This document shows, piece by piece, positions 32,532-40,865 of a stretch of 64,000 nt of DNA. Made by a program: the position numbers and the translations under genes. Below the pieces are notes generated by a model. The model saw nothing but the letters and a program-made list of their open reading frames with translations. It was not told where the DNA came from and made no database searches. The stretch comes from Croceimicrobium hydrocarbonivorans. GTDB taxonomy: Bacteria > Bacteroidota > Bacteroidia > Flavobacteriales > Schleiferiaceae. The stretch spans positions 3,541,501-3,605,500 of the forward strand of contig NZ_CP060139.1 in NCBI RefSeq assembly GCF_014524565.1. The letters run 5' to 3'. The stretch's first letter is position 1. Each line of letters opens with the position of its first letter.

Positions 32532-35165
32532 TTGCGTCCTTCGGCCCTTAAGATTATCATTTTATTAACGTGTCTTGTTGGCATTTCTGATGCGGCAATG
32601 GCTCAGAAAGACACGTCGGCTCGAGCTCGTTCGGCAGCGGAGGATACTTTTGCTATTCCCGATCCAGTTCCCATCAAGCCGGGTGATCCCAACAAAAAGA
32701 AGTCTGTTTTAGACTATGACATTGTTTACGATGCCGTGGATAGTATTCCTTCATCTCCCGACAATAGTATTATTGAGCTCTACAATCAGGCCATTATAGA
32801 GTACGGTTCCATGAAGATTGAAGCGGGCTATATCCGCATCGAATTTGAAAAGGCCGAGATTTATGCTTCAGGCCTGCCAGACTCCACCGGGAAGATGACG
32901 CAGAAGCCCATTTTTGTAGAGGCGGGTAAAACCTATCGCGCCGATGAAATGCGCTATAATTTCGAAACCGGAAAGGCACGTATTAATAAAGTTATCACGC
33001 AAGAAGGTGAAGGATTTTTACATGGCGAAAAGGTGAAAAAGACCGGAGGCGCTGCCTTTTTCGTGAAGAATGCTGCTTATACCACCTGTAGTCATGAGCA
33101 TCCTCATTTCCGTATCCGAACGCCCAAAGCCAAGGTTATACCTGGAGAAAAGGTAGTTACGCAGTTCGCGTTTCTCGAACTTTTTGATATCCCTACTCCC
33201 TTAATGTTGCCCTTTGGCTTTTTCCCTACTACCGATAAGCGTAAGTCAGGGATTATCATTCCTACCTATGGTTCATCTCAATACCGCGGTTACTTTTTAA
33301 AGAATGGTGGTTTCTATTGGGCGGCCAGCGATTACTTCGATTTAAGTGCTACCGGTGATGTGTACACCAAAGGTGGTTTCGGCTTGCAAGGGCAAAGTAA
33401 TTATAAGGTGCGCTATAAGTTTAATGGTAACTTCAATGTTCGCTATAACTTATTAAAGTATGGTCGGGAGGAATTTGAATCGGTAGTGCCCGGGGCTTAT
33501 GATAATCGTTCCGACTTCTCAGTTACTTGGAGTCACCGTCAGGATGCCAAAGCCAATCCTTATTATAATTTCAGTGCCAACGTAAATATCGCCACCACCC
33601 AGTTTTATCAGATTACCAGTATCAATCCCGATCAGGTATTACAAAACCGATTGAACTCCAGTGTTTCTTTCTCCCGTCGTTGGGCCGGAAAACCCTATAA
33701 CTTAAACGTTACTCTGAACCACTCACAGAACAATCAAACCAAGGATATGACCCTAACTTTGCCACAGGTCAACTTCTCGGTTAACCGGATGTTCCCTTTT
33801 AAGAGTGAAGGGGGAATTGTAGGCAAGAAAAAATGGTACGAGGAAATCGGTATTACCTATACTGCCAATGCGAAGAACCAGATTCAAACGCGCATGGACA
33901 AGCCTCTGTTTACTGAAACAGTATTCCGCGATTCCAGCCGCATGGGTTTACAGCACAGCATACCTATTTCGGCCAATTACAAGGTCTTTAAGTTCTTCGT
34001 ATTTAACCCATCCATCAATTTTACCGAGCGTTGGTATCCAAACAAACTTGAATATGGTTTTGATCCTGAATTAAATCGGGTAGTGGTTACGGATACTCTG
34101 AATGGCTTTTTCGCCAACCGCGACTTTAATGCCAATGCCAACCTCTCCACCAAGCTTTATGGTTTATGGCGTTACCGCGGATTTTTGAAAGCCATCCGAC
34201 ATGTGATGACCCCTACCGTTGGTTTAAGTTATCGCCCGGATTTCAGCACGCCATTCTGGGGTTATTATCAAGAAATTCAAAGTGATACCCTGGGCAATAC
34301 CACTCTGGTGAATCCCTACAGTCGTGGTGTGTATGGATCAGCAGGGCAGGGCTTAAACGGGGCAATCACCTTCGGTATTCAGAACACTTTGGAAGCCAAG
34401 GTTCGCTCTAAAAGCGATTCTACCGGATTGAAGAAAATTAAATTGCTAGAGCGCTTTAGTTTAAATGGAAGCTACAATATGGCGGCTGAGGAATTTAAAC
34501 TCAGTACCATTCGCATGGCCGCTTCCAGCAGCATGTTTGATCGCTTAATTACCTTGAACTATAATGCTACTCTCGATCCTTATGCCTTTGATGAAGGATT
34601 GAATACCCGAGTAAATGAATATGCGATTGGGCAGGGGCAGGGCTTATTCCGCCTCACTTCCCAAAGGTTTACGGCCGGTACCCGCTTAGATGCCAGCAGC
34701 TTTAAATCCAAGGATAAGAAAAAGGATAAAAAAGAAGAGGAGGAGCAAAATGATCCCAATCAAGCGGCAGCTTTGGGCATTACTGAGGGGGATATCGATT
34801 ATTACCGCTTACCGGGCTATGTAGACTTTAATGTGCCCTGGTCTCTCAATTTGAACTATAACCTATCCTATACCAAGAATGGAGCTGCAGATCCCGTGGT
34901 GCGTCAGTCTATGGATATTTCTGGGGATATGGATTTAACCCAAGGTTGGAAAGTAGGTTTCCGCACGGGTTATGATTTCGAGGCTCAGGACTTCACCTTT
35001 ACCTCCTTTAATTTCTACCGCGATTTACACTGTTGGACCATGAGCTGCTCTTGGGTACCATTCGGATTCCAGCAATCTTATATGCTCACCATTCGGGTGA
35101 AATCGAGCATCTTGCAAGATCTCAAATTAGAGCGTCGTCGAGGCGTGGGAGATTTCCAGCGTTAA
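32532..35165 (+). CDS. lptD: LPS assembly outer-membrane protein LptD
   Basis: From the TTG at 32532 the protein is 877 residues, with signal peptide 'MRPSALKIIILLTCLVGISD..AMAQ'. A longer frame starts at 32484 but within the promoter box. The N-terminal OstA/LptA-like jelly-roll domain covers about 60-230. The 'FAFLELFDIPTPLMLPFGFF' segment and 'TTDKRKSGIIIPTYG' are typical of LptD plug/transition regions, and the rest is a large beta-barrel with many Tyr/Asn/Phe strands. It inserts LPS into the outer leaflet. The partner LptE is not visible here. It is divergent from the amidase/MlaD operon, so envelope genes cluster here. It ends 9 bp before the convergent cysteine dioxygenase gene. Confidence 0.9.
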   Translation: MRPSALKIIILLTCLVGISDAAMAQKDTSARARSAAEDTFAIPDPVPIKPGDPNKKKSVLDYDIVYDAVDSIPSSPDNSIIELYNQAIIEYGSMKIEAGYIRIEFEKAEIYASGLPDSTGKMTQKPIFVEAGKTYRADEMRYNFETGKARINKVITQEGEGFLHGEKVKKTGGAAFFVKNAAYTTCSHEHPHFRIRTPKAKVIPGEKVVTQFAFLELFDIPTPLMLPFGFFPTTDKRKSGIIIPTYGSSQYRGYFLKNGGFYWAASDYFDLSATGDVYTKGGFGLQGQSNYKVRYKFNGNFNVRYNLLKYGREEFESVVPGAYDNRSDFSVTWSHRQDAKANPYYNFSANVNIATTQFYQITSINPDQVLQNRLNSSVSFSRRWAGKPYNLNVTLNHSQNNQTKDMTLTLPQVNFSVNRMFPFKSEGGIVGKKKWYEEIGITYTANAKNQIQTRMDKPLFTETVFRDSSRMGLQHSIPISANYKVFKFFVFNPSINFTERWYPNKLEYGFDPELNRVVVTDTLNGFFANRDFNANANLSTKLYGLWRYRGFLKAIRHVMTPTVGLSYRPDFSTPFWGYYQEIQSDTLGNTTLVNPYSRGVYGSAGQGLNGAITFGIQNTLEAKVRSKSDSTGLKKIKLLERFSLNGSYNMAAEEFKLSTIRMAASSSMFDRLITLNYNATLDPYAFDEGLNTRVNEYAIGQGQGLFRLTSQRFTAGTRLDASSFKSKDKKKDKKEEEEQNDPNQAAALGITEGDIDYYRLPGYVDFNVPWSLNLNYNLSYTKNGAADPVVRQSMDISGDMDLTQGWKVGFRTGYDFEAQDFTFTSFNFYRDLHCWTMSCSWVPFGFQQSYMLTIRVKSSILQDLKLERRRGVGDFQR

Positions 35166-35173
35166 GCCGAAAT

Positions 35174-35716
35174 TTAATCTTCAAGCAAGTCACCCTCGAA
35201 ACTGGTGTACTGCATTTCTTTGCGAACGAAGCATTCTTCCTCTTCATCATAAACCCTACAAGAGTCAATAGGGCTTACATAGAGGTGTAAGGTCATAGCA
35301 CGCTCCTCACTTAAATTGTGGAGGCTGTGAAAGCCCATATCATCATTCATATAAGCCACGCGGCCTTCGCGCATCATGGCACGGCGGGTTTCCTTTAGAT
35401 CATCCTGGTCCTTTTGCTCATCAATGAGTTTAAAGCGACGCTCTTCTAGATCACCTTGAACGGAGTAAACCCAGCATTCCTCGCCATTATGGCAATGGAT
35501 AGGGGTTTCTTGACCAGGCTCCCAACAGAGAAGGATAAGTTCATAATCATCATTGCGGCTCACGCAATTTCGAGTGTAGGAATCCTCGTCCCAATGGGCA
35601 AAGGGCTCCAAGTCATCAGGCCCTAAGGATAGCTTTTTTGTGATATCTATAAACTCGGTTCCAGAACAGTGAGGCAGGACTTCAACCAACTCCTCTATAC
35701 TACTAATAGCTTGCAC
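35174..35716 (-). CDS. Cysteine dioxygenase
   Basis: The 180-residue cupin enzyme oxidises cysteine to cysteine sulfinic acid with Fe(II). Iron ligands are His74 and His76 in 'PIHCHNGEECW' and His133 in 'HSLHN'. Arg49 in 'YTRN' would bind the carboxylate. Cys81 sits where mammalian CDO has Cys93, and Tyr146 where it has Tyr157, so the Cys-Tyr thioether cofactor is possible; most bacterial CDOs lack the Cys. The gene is divergent from the PLP decarboxylase gene, and the product fits that enzyme's substrate. Confidence 0.9.
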   Translation of the reverse strand: MQAISSIEELVEVLPHCSGTEFIDITKKLSLGPDDLEPFAHWDEDSYTRNCVSRNDDYELILLCWEPGQETPIHCHNGEECWVYSVQGDLEERRFKLIDEQKDQDDLKETRRAMMREGRVAYMNDDMGFHSLHNLSEERAMTLHLYVSPIDSCRVYDEEEECFVRKEMQYTSFEGDLLED

Positions 35717-35770
35717 TTGACGGTTTTTTGACCACCTCTAAAAATGTGGAAAAACGATGAAAAATGAGGT

Positions 35771-35818
35771 GATTTTATTCAAGAATGCTCAAAAATAGCT
35801 CAATTTTATTCGAAAATG
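35771..35818. promoter_or_regulatory. Paired 17-bp repeats between CDO and decarboxylase genes
   Basis: GATTTTATTCAAGAATG (35771-35787) and AATTTTATTCGAAAATG (35802-35818) agree at 14 of 17 positions and lie 31 bp apart, about three helix turns. They sit in the shared divergent promoter region. A transcription factor controlling both genes, perhaps responding to cysteine, could bind them. No regulator gene is seen nearby. Confidence 0.35.
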
Positions 35819-35845
35819 AAGGGTTTTCGCTTAAAAATTAAAAAT

Positions 35846-35853
35846 TACATTTG
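35846..35853 (+). promoter_or_regulatory. -7 box for the PLP decarboxylase gene
   Basis: TACATTTG fits TAnnTTTG. A TTG at 35851 that begins the longest frame lies inside the box; the ATG at 35878, 25 bp downstream, is therefore the likely start. No clear -33 element was found; the T-rich stretch near 35824 is weak. Confidence 0.5.
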
Positions 35854-35877
35854 TCAAGATTTCCTCAAAAACAATCC

Positions 35878-37251
35878 ATGAATCATGATTTAGACCTCTT
35901 CCGAAGCATCGTTAATGAACTGATGAATGAGGAGGAGAAGGAGCCGGTACTTCAACCTGAAGCGCCGGAAGCTCTATTTAACAAGCTTAATATTCACCTT
36001 TCAGAAGAAGGAATCAGCGACCAGGAATTTGCTCCTTTACTGAAGGATTTGGTGCTGCATACTCCGCGTACCGCTACGCGACGTTTTTTCAATCAATTAT
36101 TTGGTGGTCGAAATTCCAAAGCCACCCTGGGCGACCTCCTGGCGGTAGTGCTCAATAATAGCATGTATACCTACAAAGTTGGCGGACCGATGGTGGGCGT
36201 CGAAAAAGAGGTTTTGAAACAAAGTGCGTCACTCTTAGGCTATCCCGCAGAAGCGGATGGTACCTTGGCTCCCGGTGGTTCCATGACCAATTTTATGGCC
36301 ATGTTGATGGCTCGCGATAAGGCTCAGGAAAGTATCCGTGCCAATGGGGTAGAAGGATCAAAAATGACCTTGTATACCTCCAAAGAATCCCATTATTCCA
36401 TTCCTAAGAACGCTGCCTTTATGGGCATTGGCCGCGATCAAATTCGCTATGTAGCGAGTGATGATCACGGTCGGATGCGAATGGATGATTTAAAGAAATT
36501 AATAGCTGAAGATCGCCAAGCGGGCTTCCAGCCCTTTTTAGCCATTGCTACCGCTGGAACCACTGTAATGGGTGCTTTTGATCCGATTGAGGAAATGGCG
36601 GATATCTGCGAAAAGGAAGGCTTATGGTTTCATATCGACGGGGCTTATTGTGGCAGCGTGATCTTCAGTGATCGCTATCGTCATTTGGTGAAGGGCGCCG
36701 ATCGAGCGGATAGCTTTAGTTATAATGCCCATAAAATGTTGGGAACTCCATTATCCTGTTCCCTAATTCTGGTGAAAGATAAGCGTTGGCTCTACGAGAG
36801 TTTTGCTAATGATGCCGATTATCTCTATCAAACCGATGGGGATGATTACAATTTAGGAAAGACTTCCCTCCAATGTGGTAGGCGTAATGATGCCCTCAAA
36901 TTCTGGAGCCTCTGGAAATCGGTGGGCACGCGTGGCTTGGCGGAAATTGTGGATCGACAGTTCGAACTAGCTGATCATGCCTTGCAATACGTTAAGAGCA
37001 ATCCGGATTATACCGTTTACAGTTATGAAAATTCGCTGGGTATCTGCTTTAATTATAAGGATATACCGGCCGATTTGCTTTGTAATCAATTGTATGAAGC
37101 CGGAGAATTGATGGTAGGTTACGGTCAGTTCCACGGCAATGAATTTGTTCGTTTGGTTACGGTAAATGCCGGCAATGAAAAAAGCGATATCGACCTCTTC
37201 TTCCAGAAAATGGAAGCCTTCGCTGATAAACTAAGCACTTCTAAAGTATAG
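35878..37251 (+). CDS. PLP-dependent group II decarboxylase, probable cysteine sulfinate decarboxylase
   Basis: From the ATG at 35878 the protein is 457 residues. PLP-binding motifs include 'FHIDGAYCG' and 'SYNAHKMLGTPLSCS', where Lys286 would bind PLP. The motif and the 'MLGTPLSCS' end resemble animal CSAD/GAD1-type decarboxylases more than bacterial GadB. 'APGGSMTNFMAMLMAR' near 135 is the typical phosphate-binding start. Its likely substrate is cysteine sulfinate from the adjacent CDO, giving hypotaurine; glutamate or aspartate are alternatives. The next gene, a symporter, follows by 3 bp. Confidence 0.8.
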   Translation: MNHDLDLFRSIVNELMNEEEKEPVLQPEAPEALFNKLNIHLSEEGISDQEFAPLLKDLVLHTPRTATRRFFNQLFGGRNSKATLGDLLAVVLNNSMYTYKVGGPMVGVEKEVLKQSASLLGYPAEADGTLAPGGSMTNFMAMLMARDKAQESIRANGVEGSKMTLYTSKESHYSIPKNAAFMGIGRDQIRYVASDDHGRMRMDDLKKLIAEDRQAGFQPFLAIATAGTTVMGAFDPIEEMADICEKEGLWFHIDGAYCGSVIFSDRYRHLVKGADRADSFSYNAHKMLGTPLSCSLILVKDKRWLYESFANDADYLYQTDGDDYNLGKTSLQCGRRNDALKFWSLWKSVGTRGLAEIVDRQFELADHALQYVKSNPDYTVYSYENSLGICFNYKDIPADLLCNQLYEAGELMVGYGQFHGNEFVRLVTVNAGNEKSDIDLFFQKMEAFADKLSTSKV

Positions 37252-37254
37252 CCT

Positions 37255-38766
37255 ATGCTCATTAACCTCATAGTACTCGGATTGTATTTCGCCATTCTTT
37301 TTGGGATTGGCATTGCGGCATCTCGCCGAATCAAGAATATGGACGATTACTATGCAGGGGGCAAAAGTTTAGGCTATTGGATGGTAGCATTCTCTGCTCG
37401 CGCTACGGGTGAATCTGGCTGGTTGCTAATTGGCTTAACGGCCATGGGAGCCTTGGCCGGAGTTTCTGCATATTGGGTAGTAGTAGGAGAGGTGCTGGGT
37501 GTTGCCGTTTCCTGGTTTTTCATGGCCAAGCCCTTTAAAAGGCTTACCGATAAATACGATTCTTTAACCGTTCCTGATTTTCTGGAGAGCCATTTCAAAG
37601 CCAAGGGCCATACCCTACGGATGGTGGCAGCCCTTTGCCTGGCCAGCTTTGTTGTGATCTATGTAAGCGCCCAGATCGATATCACCGGAAAGGCCTTCGA
37701 AACCTTTTTAAATCTGAACTACTTCACTGGTGCCATTATCGGTTTCTTGATTGTAGTGGCCTATATATTCATTGGAGGTTTCTTGGCGGTGGTTTGGTCC
37801 GATTTCTTTCAAGGACTCCTGATGTTCGTGGGTTTATTAGCCTTGCCGGTAGTGGCTTACTTTGCTTGGGATCAGCATGCGGAGCTCTTTAGTCGTTTGG
37901 AAAACATTGATCCCAATTTGGTAAATATTTGGGGTGGCAATGAAGATCCCTGGATGCAAACCGCCAAAATGCTGGGCTTTGCCTTTATTGGCTTGGGTTT
38001 CCTCGGCTCTCCTCAGGTATACGCTCGCTTTATCTCGGTGAAAAACACGGCTGAAATCAATAAAGGACGCTGGGTAGCGATTGTGTTTACGCTGATTAGC
38101 GATGCCGCCGCTGTAAGTATTGGATTATTGGCCAGGGCATTGTTTACCGATACAGGCATGGATCCCGAGGCCGCACTAGGAATGAGTGGAGAAGATACCT
38201 TGATGGTTCTATTAAAAGATACTTTCCCGGCGGTGATTATTGCTATTTATATCGCTATTATCCTCAGTGCCATCATGTCTACCATCGACTCCTTATTGGT
38301 CGTAGCCTCCAGCGCGATTGTTCGGGATCTGTATCAAAAGGTTTTTCATCCAGAGATTGGCAATGATAAGCTTACGCGGATGTCGTCCTACATAACCTTA
38401 GCCATGGCCTTATTAGCTTTAGCGGTAGCGATGTTGGTGGCCATTAATGTTCCCGGCAGAACTGTTTTTTGGTTTACGATTTTTGGTTGGTCGGGAATAG
38501 CCGCTACTTTCTGTCCGATGATTATCTACGCCCTCTTTTGGAAGAAATTCAATCAGAGCGGGGCTTTGGCTTGTATGATCAGTGGCTTCTTGGCTGTTCC
38601 CTTCTTTAAATTCTACGTTCAGGAATTGGATGGCATTGGACCTTATTTTAGGGAACTGGATGTAATGGGACCAGCCTTCGTGGTGTCCTTTATAATAGGA
38701 GGGGCCGTCAGTTTAATGATGGCAAAAAAGCATAAGATTGCAGAAATTCCAGAAGAGCAGAATTAG
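37255..38766 (+). CDS. Sodium:solute symporter (SSS/PutP-like)
   Basis: The 503-residue membrane protein has about 13 hydrophobic helices. The opening 'FAILFGIGIAASRRIKNMDDYYAGG' and 'MVAFSARATGESGWLLIG' match the SSS family (e.g. PutP), with the A-T/S-x-x-S-G sodium-site region, and 'YIFIGGFLAVVWSDFFQGLLM' is typical. 'ILSAIMSTIDSLLVVASS' is another conserved helix. It follows the decarboxylase by 3 bp and would move an amino acid or a sulfonate-type solute together with Na+. Its role may be to import the substrate or to export or recover hypotaurine/taurine. It ends with a 4-nt overlap with the convergent gene. Confidence 0.8.
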   Translation: MLINLIVLGLYFAILFGIGIAASRRIKNMDDYYAGGKSLGYWMVAFSARATGESGWLLIGLTAMGALAGVSAYWVVVGEVLGVAVSWFFMAKPFKRLTDKYDSLTVPDFLESHFKAKGHTLRMVAALCLASFVVIYVSAQIDITGKAFETFLNLNYFTGAIIGFLIVVAYIFIGGFLAVVWSDFFQGLLMFVGLLALPVVAYFAWDQHAELFSRLENIDPNLVNIWGGNEDPWMQTAKMLGFAFIGLGFLGSPQVYARFISVKNTAEINKGRWVAIVFTLISDAAAVSIGLLARALFTDTGMDPEAALGMSGEDTLMVLLKDTFPAVIIAIYIAIILSAIMSTIDSLLVVASSAIVRDLYQKVFHPEIGNDKLTRMSSYITLAMALLALAVAMLVAINVPGRTVFWFTIFGWSGIAATFCPMIIYALFWKKFNQSGALACMISGFLAVPFFKFYVQELDGIGPYFRELDVMGPAFVVSFIIGGAVSLMMAKKHKIAEIPEEQN

Positions 38767-39608
38767 CTCTTACCAACCTTTGGGAAAGATTCAGCTAAAA
38801 GGCGGATGCAAAGCTTAGAGTTAAAATCGAAATCACCGGGATGCATTTCAGGCAGCATCATTTTAGCGAATTCCATTACTCGATCTTCCAGCTGATTCAT
38901 ATAATCTTGCTCAGGTTGACCGGTAACAGTGGTGGCTACTGATATCCGTTTAAAGGTGATCAGATAGATCTTATAACCATTGAAGTCAACCCAATCCAAA
39001 GCTTGACCTTTACGTAATACGGCATCTTCTACCATACGTCTAATGGTATCCAACATCAGAGAAGTTACTTCCTGATCATCCACCGCATTGTAACGACTGC
39101 GCATTCCTAATAGGTTACGGGCGTCATTTTCGAGAACGAAGATATCGCTGATCTGTACTTTGTCTTCGCGCTTTTGTTTCTCTTCTTGTTTGATGGGATC
39201 GCTTTCGGGCAAATCCACTTTCTCTCGGTAGAGTTCGGTGGGGTCTTTGAGTTTATTGATGCGCCCAAAGCCCAGTCGATCCCGCCAGGAGCGGAAACGA
39301 TTATTAAAATGCTCACCGATCATATCGTCGATTACCGGATGCAGAGCAGCTTTAATTCTTTCGGGGTTTTCCTGGATTTCGCTTTCCAGGGTTTTATAGA
39401 AAAGATGTCCAAATTCTCTGGGGAAGTCGCGACGGAAGCGCATAAACCAATCCATAAGGATAGGCTCCATATTTTGCTCCAACTTCGCACGAACCTTTAT
39501 TTCATCTTCTAGGCGTTGCAAGTCACGCTCATAATCGTCTTGCTGAGCGCGCTCTTCACGAAGAAGCAGGTCCTTTAGGATCTCCAGGCTATTGGGTTTC
39601 TCACTCAT
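38763..39608 (-). CDS. Hypothetical cytosolic protein, partner of coiled-coil protein
   Basis: The 281-residue protein has a charged helical N-terminal part (about 1-160) and a C-terminal alpha/beta part with 'WVDFNGYKIYLITFKRISVATTVTG', a strand-helix pattern that recalls longin/roadblock-like domains seen in some cyanobacterial and Bacteroidota proteins; the likeness is weak. The start at 39608 overlaps the end of the upstream coiled-coil gene (39601) by 8 nt, so the two are coupled. Both may build a structural or cell-polarity assembly, but no evidence supports a specific one. Confidence 0.55.
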   Translation of the reverse strand: MSEKPNSLEILKDLLLREERAQQDDYERDLQRLEDEIKVRAKLEQNMEPILMDWFMRFRRDFPREFGHLFYKTLESEIQENPERIKAALHPVIDDMIGEHFNNRFRSWRDRLGFGRINKLKDPTELYREKVDLPESDPIKQEEKQKREDKVQISDIFVLENDARNLLGMRSRYNAVDDQEVTSLMLDTIRRMVEDAVLRKGQALDWVDFNGYKIYLITFKRISVATTVTGQPEQDYMNQLEDRVMEFAKMMLPEMHPGDFDFNSKLCIRLLAESFPKVGKS

Positions 39609-40674
39609 CTAACAATTGACTTAATTGTTTCAAAGTGCCTTTAATGGCTTGCAACTTAGGGTCTTCCTGAGGAGCTTGTTTGGCGGCTAATTGACGTTGG
39701 GTCATGTCAAACAAAGCATCCATCTTAGCCTCTAAGCGAATGTTATTCTCGTAAATCTTACGTTCCATATCGCTGGCCAGTTGCTTCACTTGGCTATCGG
39801 AAATACCGCTGCCACCAGGATTGTTTTGTAAGAAATTGATGATATCGTTTTCCAGAATATCCTGGATGCTGTTTACGCGGCTTTGTAATTGATTCTGCTG
39901 TTTACCAAGCTCTGCCTGCTCTTGTTTCAATTCCACTTGCTTTTGAGCCAAGTGTTCTTGGTTATCCGCTAATTTTTTGCGGCTATTGCTGGCAAAGTCG
40001 AAACGTTCATTTACCCGACCGGCTAAACGTTCCACCAAATCTTGAACGCCATCTTCAAATGCATCCTGACGCTGAGTCAGTTTCTGCTCCAATCTCTTGG
40101 GGTTCAATGATTTGATTTTAGCTTCGAGGCTGCTCAAACGAGCATCAACCTTAGCTTTATCTTCCGGACGGGCCTCACGATCCAAGCGACTTAATTTCTC
40201 TTGGGTAGCTTGCAGCTTATCTTTAAATATCTTGATGTCCTCAGACATGGCATTGATCTGCGCTTTGCTTTCGGCATGCAGAGGGTTGCTGGCCTTGAGG
40301 TCTTCTTCCAGGGTATTGATTCGTTCTTCCAATTGATTGCAAATTGCGGGATCGACTAAATTAAAGTCTTTTCTCGCATTCAGCAATTCTTGCATGCCCT
40401 TTTGTAATTCTTCACCAATTGGCTGAGAATTATTTCCGCGCTGCTGCATTTCGGTTTTCAGTTTTTGAAGCTCGTTGTTCAGGTCATCAACGGTAGCTAC
40501 AAGATGGCCGTTAGTAGATTCTACTCTGCGGCTCAATCCCCGGAAACGGTTTTCCAATCGCTCGATCTGATTCCCTACCAGAATCTTTTTGATCGCTTTT
40601 AAGCGCTGCTCCTCTTGCGATAGCTGGACAGGCTCTTGCTGATTGATGTCTATTTTAAATTCTCGCGCTTCCAT
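39601..40674 (-). CDS. Long coiled-coil protein
   Basis: The ATG at 40674 (MEAREFKIDINQQ) is preferred; the upstream start at 40710 would add 12 residues of unlikely sequence. The protein of 357 residues is almost wholly helical with heptad-like Leu/Ile spacing and many Gln/Glu/Lys/Arg ('QKQVELKQEQAELGKQQNQL'). There is no membrane segment and no SMC ATPase motif. Such proteins often act as scaffolds or spacers. It is coupled to the 281-residue protein downstream. Confidence 0.65.
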   Translation of the reverse strand: MEAREFKIDINQQEPVQLSQEEQRLKAIKKILVGNQIERLENRFRGLSRRVESTNGHLVATVDDLNNELQKLKTEMQQRGNNSQPIGEELQKGMQELLNARKDFNLVDPAICNQLEERINTLEEDLKASNPLHAESKAQINAMSEDIKIFKDKLQATQEKLSRLDREARPEDKAKVDARLSSLEAKIKSLNPKRLEQKLTQRQDAFEDGVQDLVERLAGRVNERFDFASNSRKKLADNQEHLAQKQVELKQEQAELGKQQNQLQSRVNSIQDILENDIINFLQNNPGGSGISDSQVKQLASDMERKIYENNIRLEAKMDALFDMTQRQLAAKQAPQEDPKLQAIKGTLKQLSQLLDE

Positions 40675-40831
40675 TTTGGCTTCGTTTAGAATGCAGAACA
40701 AATGTGGCAAGGACTAATGGAATTCGGGAATCTATTCGATGAACGGTCAAAAAATGCTGTTGATTTGATAATGGATGAAAATCCATTTAAATTGATGGTT
40801 TTAAATATAAAGGCTTTTTCAACAACAGTTG

Positions 40832-40839
40832 TATATTCG
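40832..40839 (+). promoter_or_regulatory. -7-like box upstream of the foldase gene
   Basis: TATATTCG matches TAnnTTTG except for C in place of the third T. It lies 27 bp before the ATG at 40866, the spacing seen at other promoters in this window. The upstream -33 region is T-rich. Confidence 0.4.
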
Positions 40840-40865
40840 CAGCCTTAAAATCCAAACTCAGATAA

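Noticed and set aside
39174-39512. 112-codon + ORF opposite the 281-residue gene
   Set aside because: Antisense shadow of a charged helical protein; no promoter or family.
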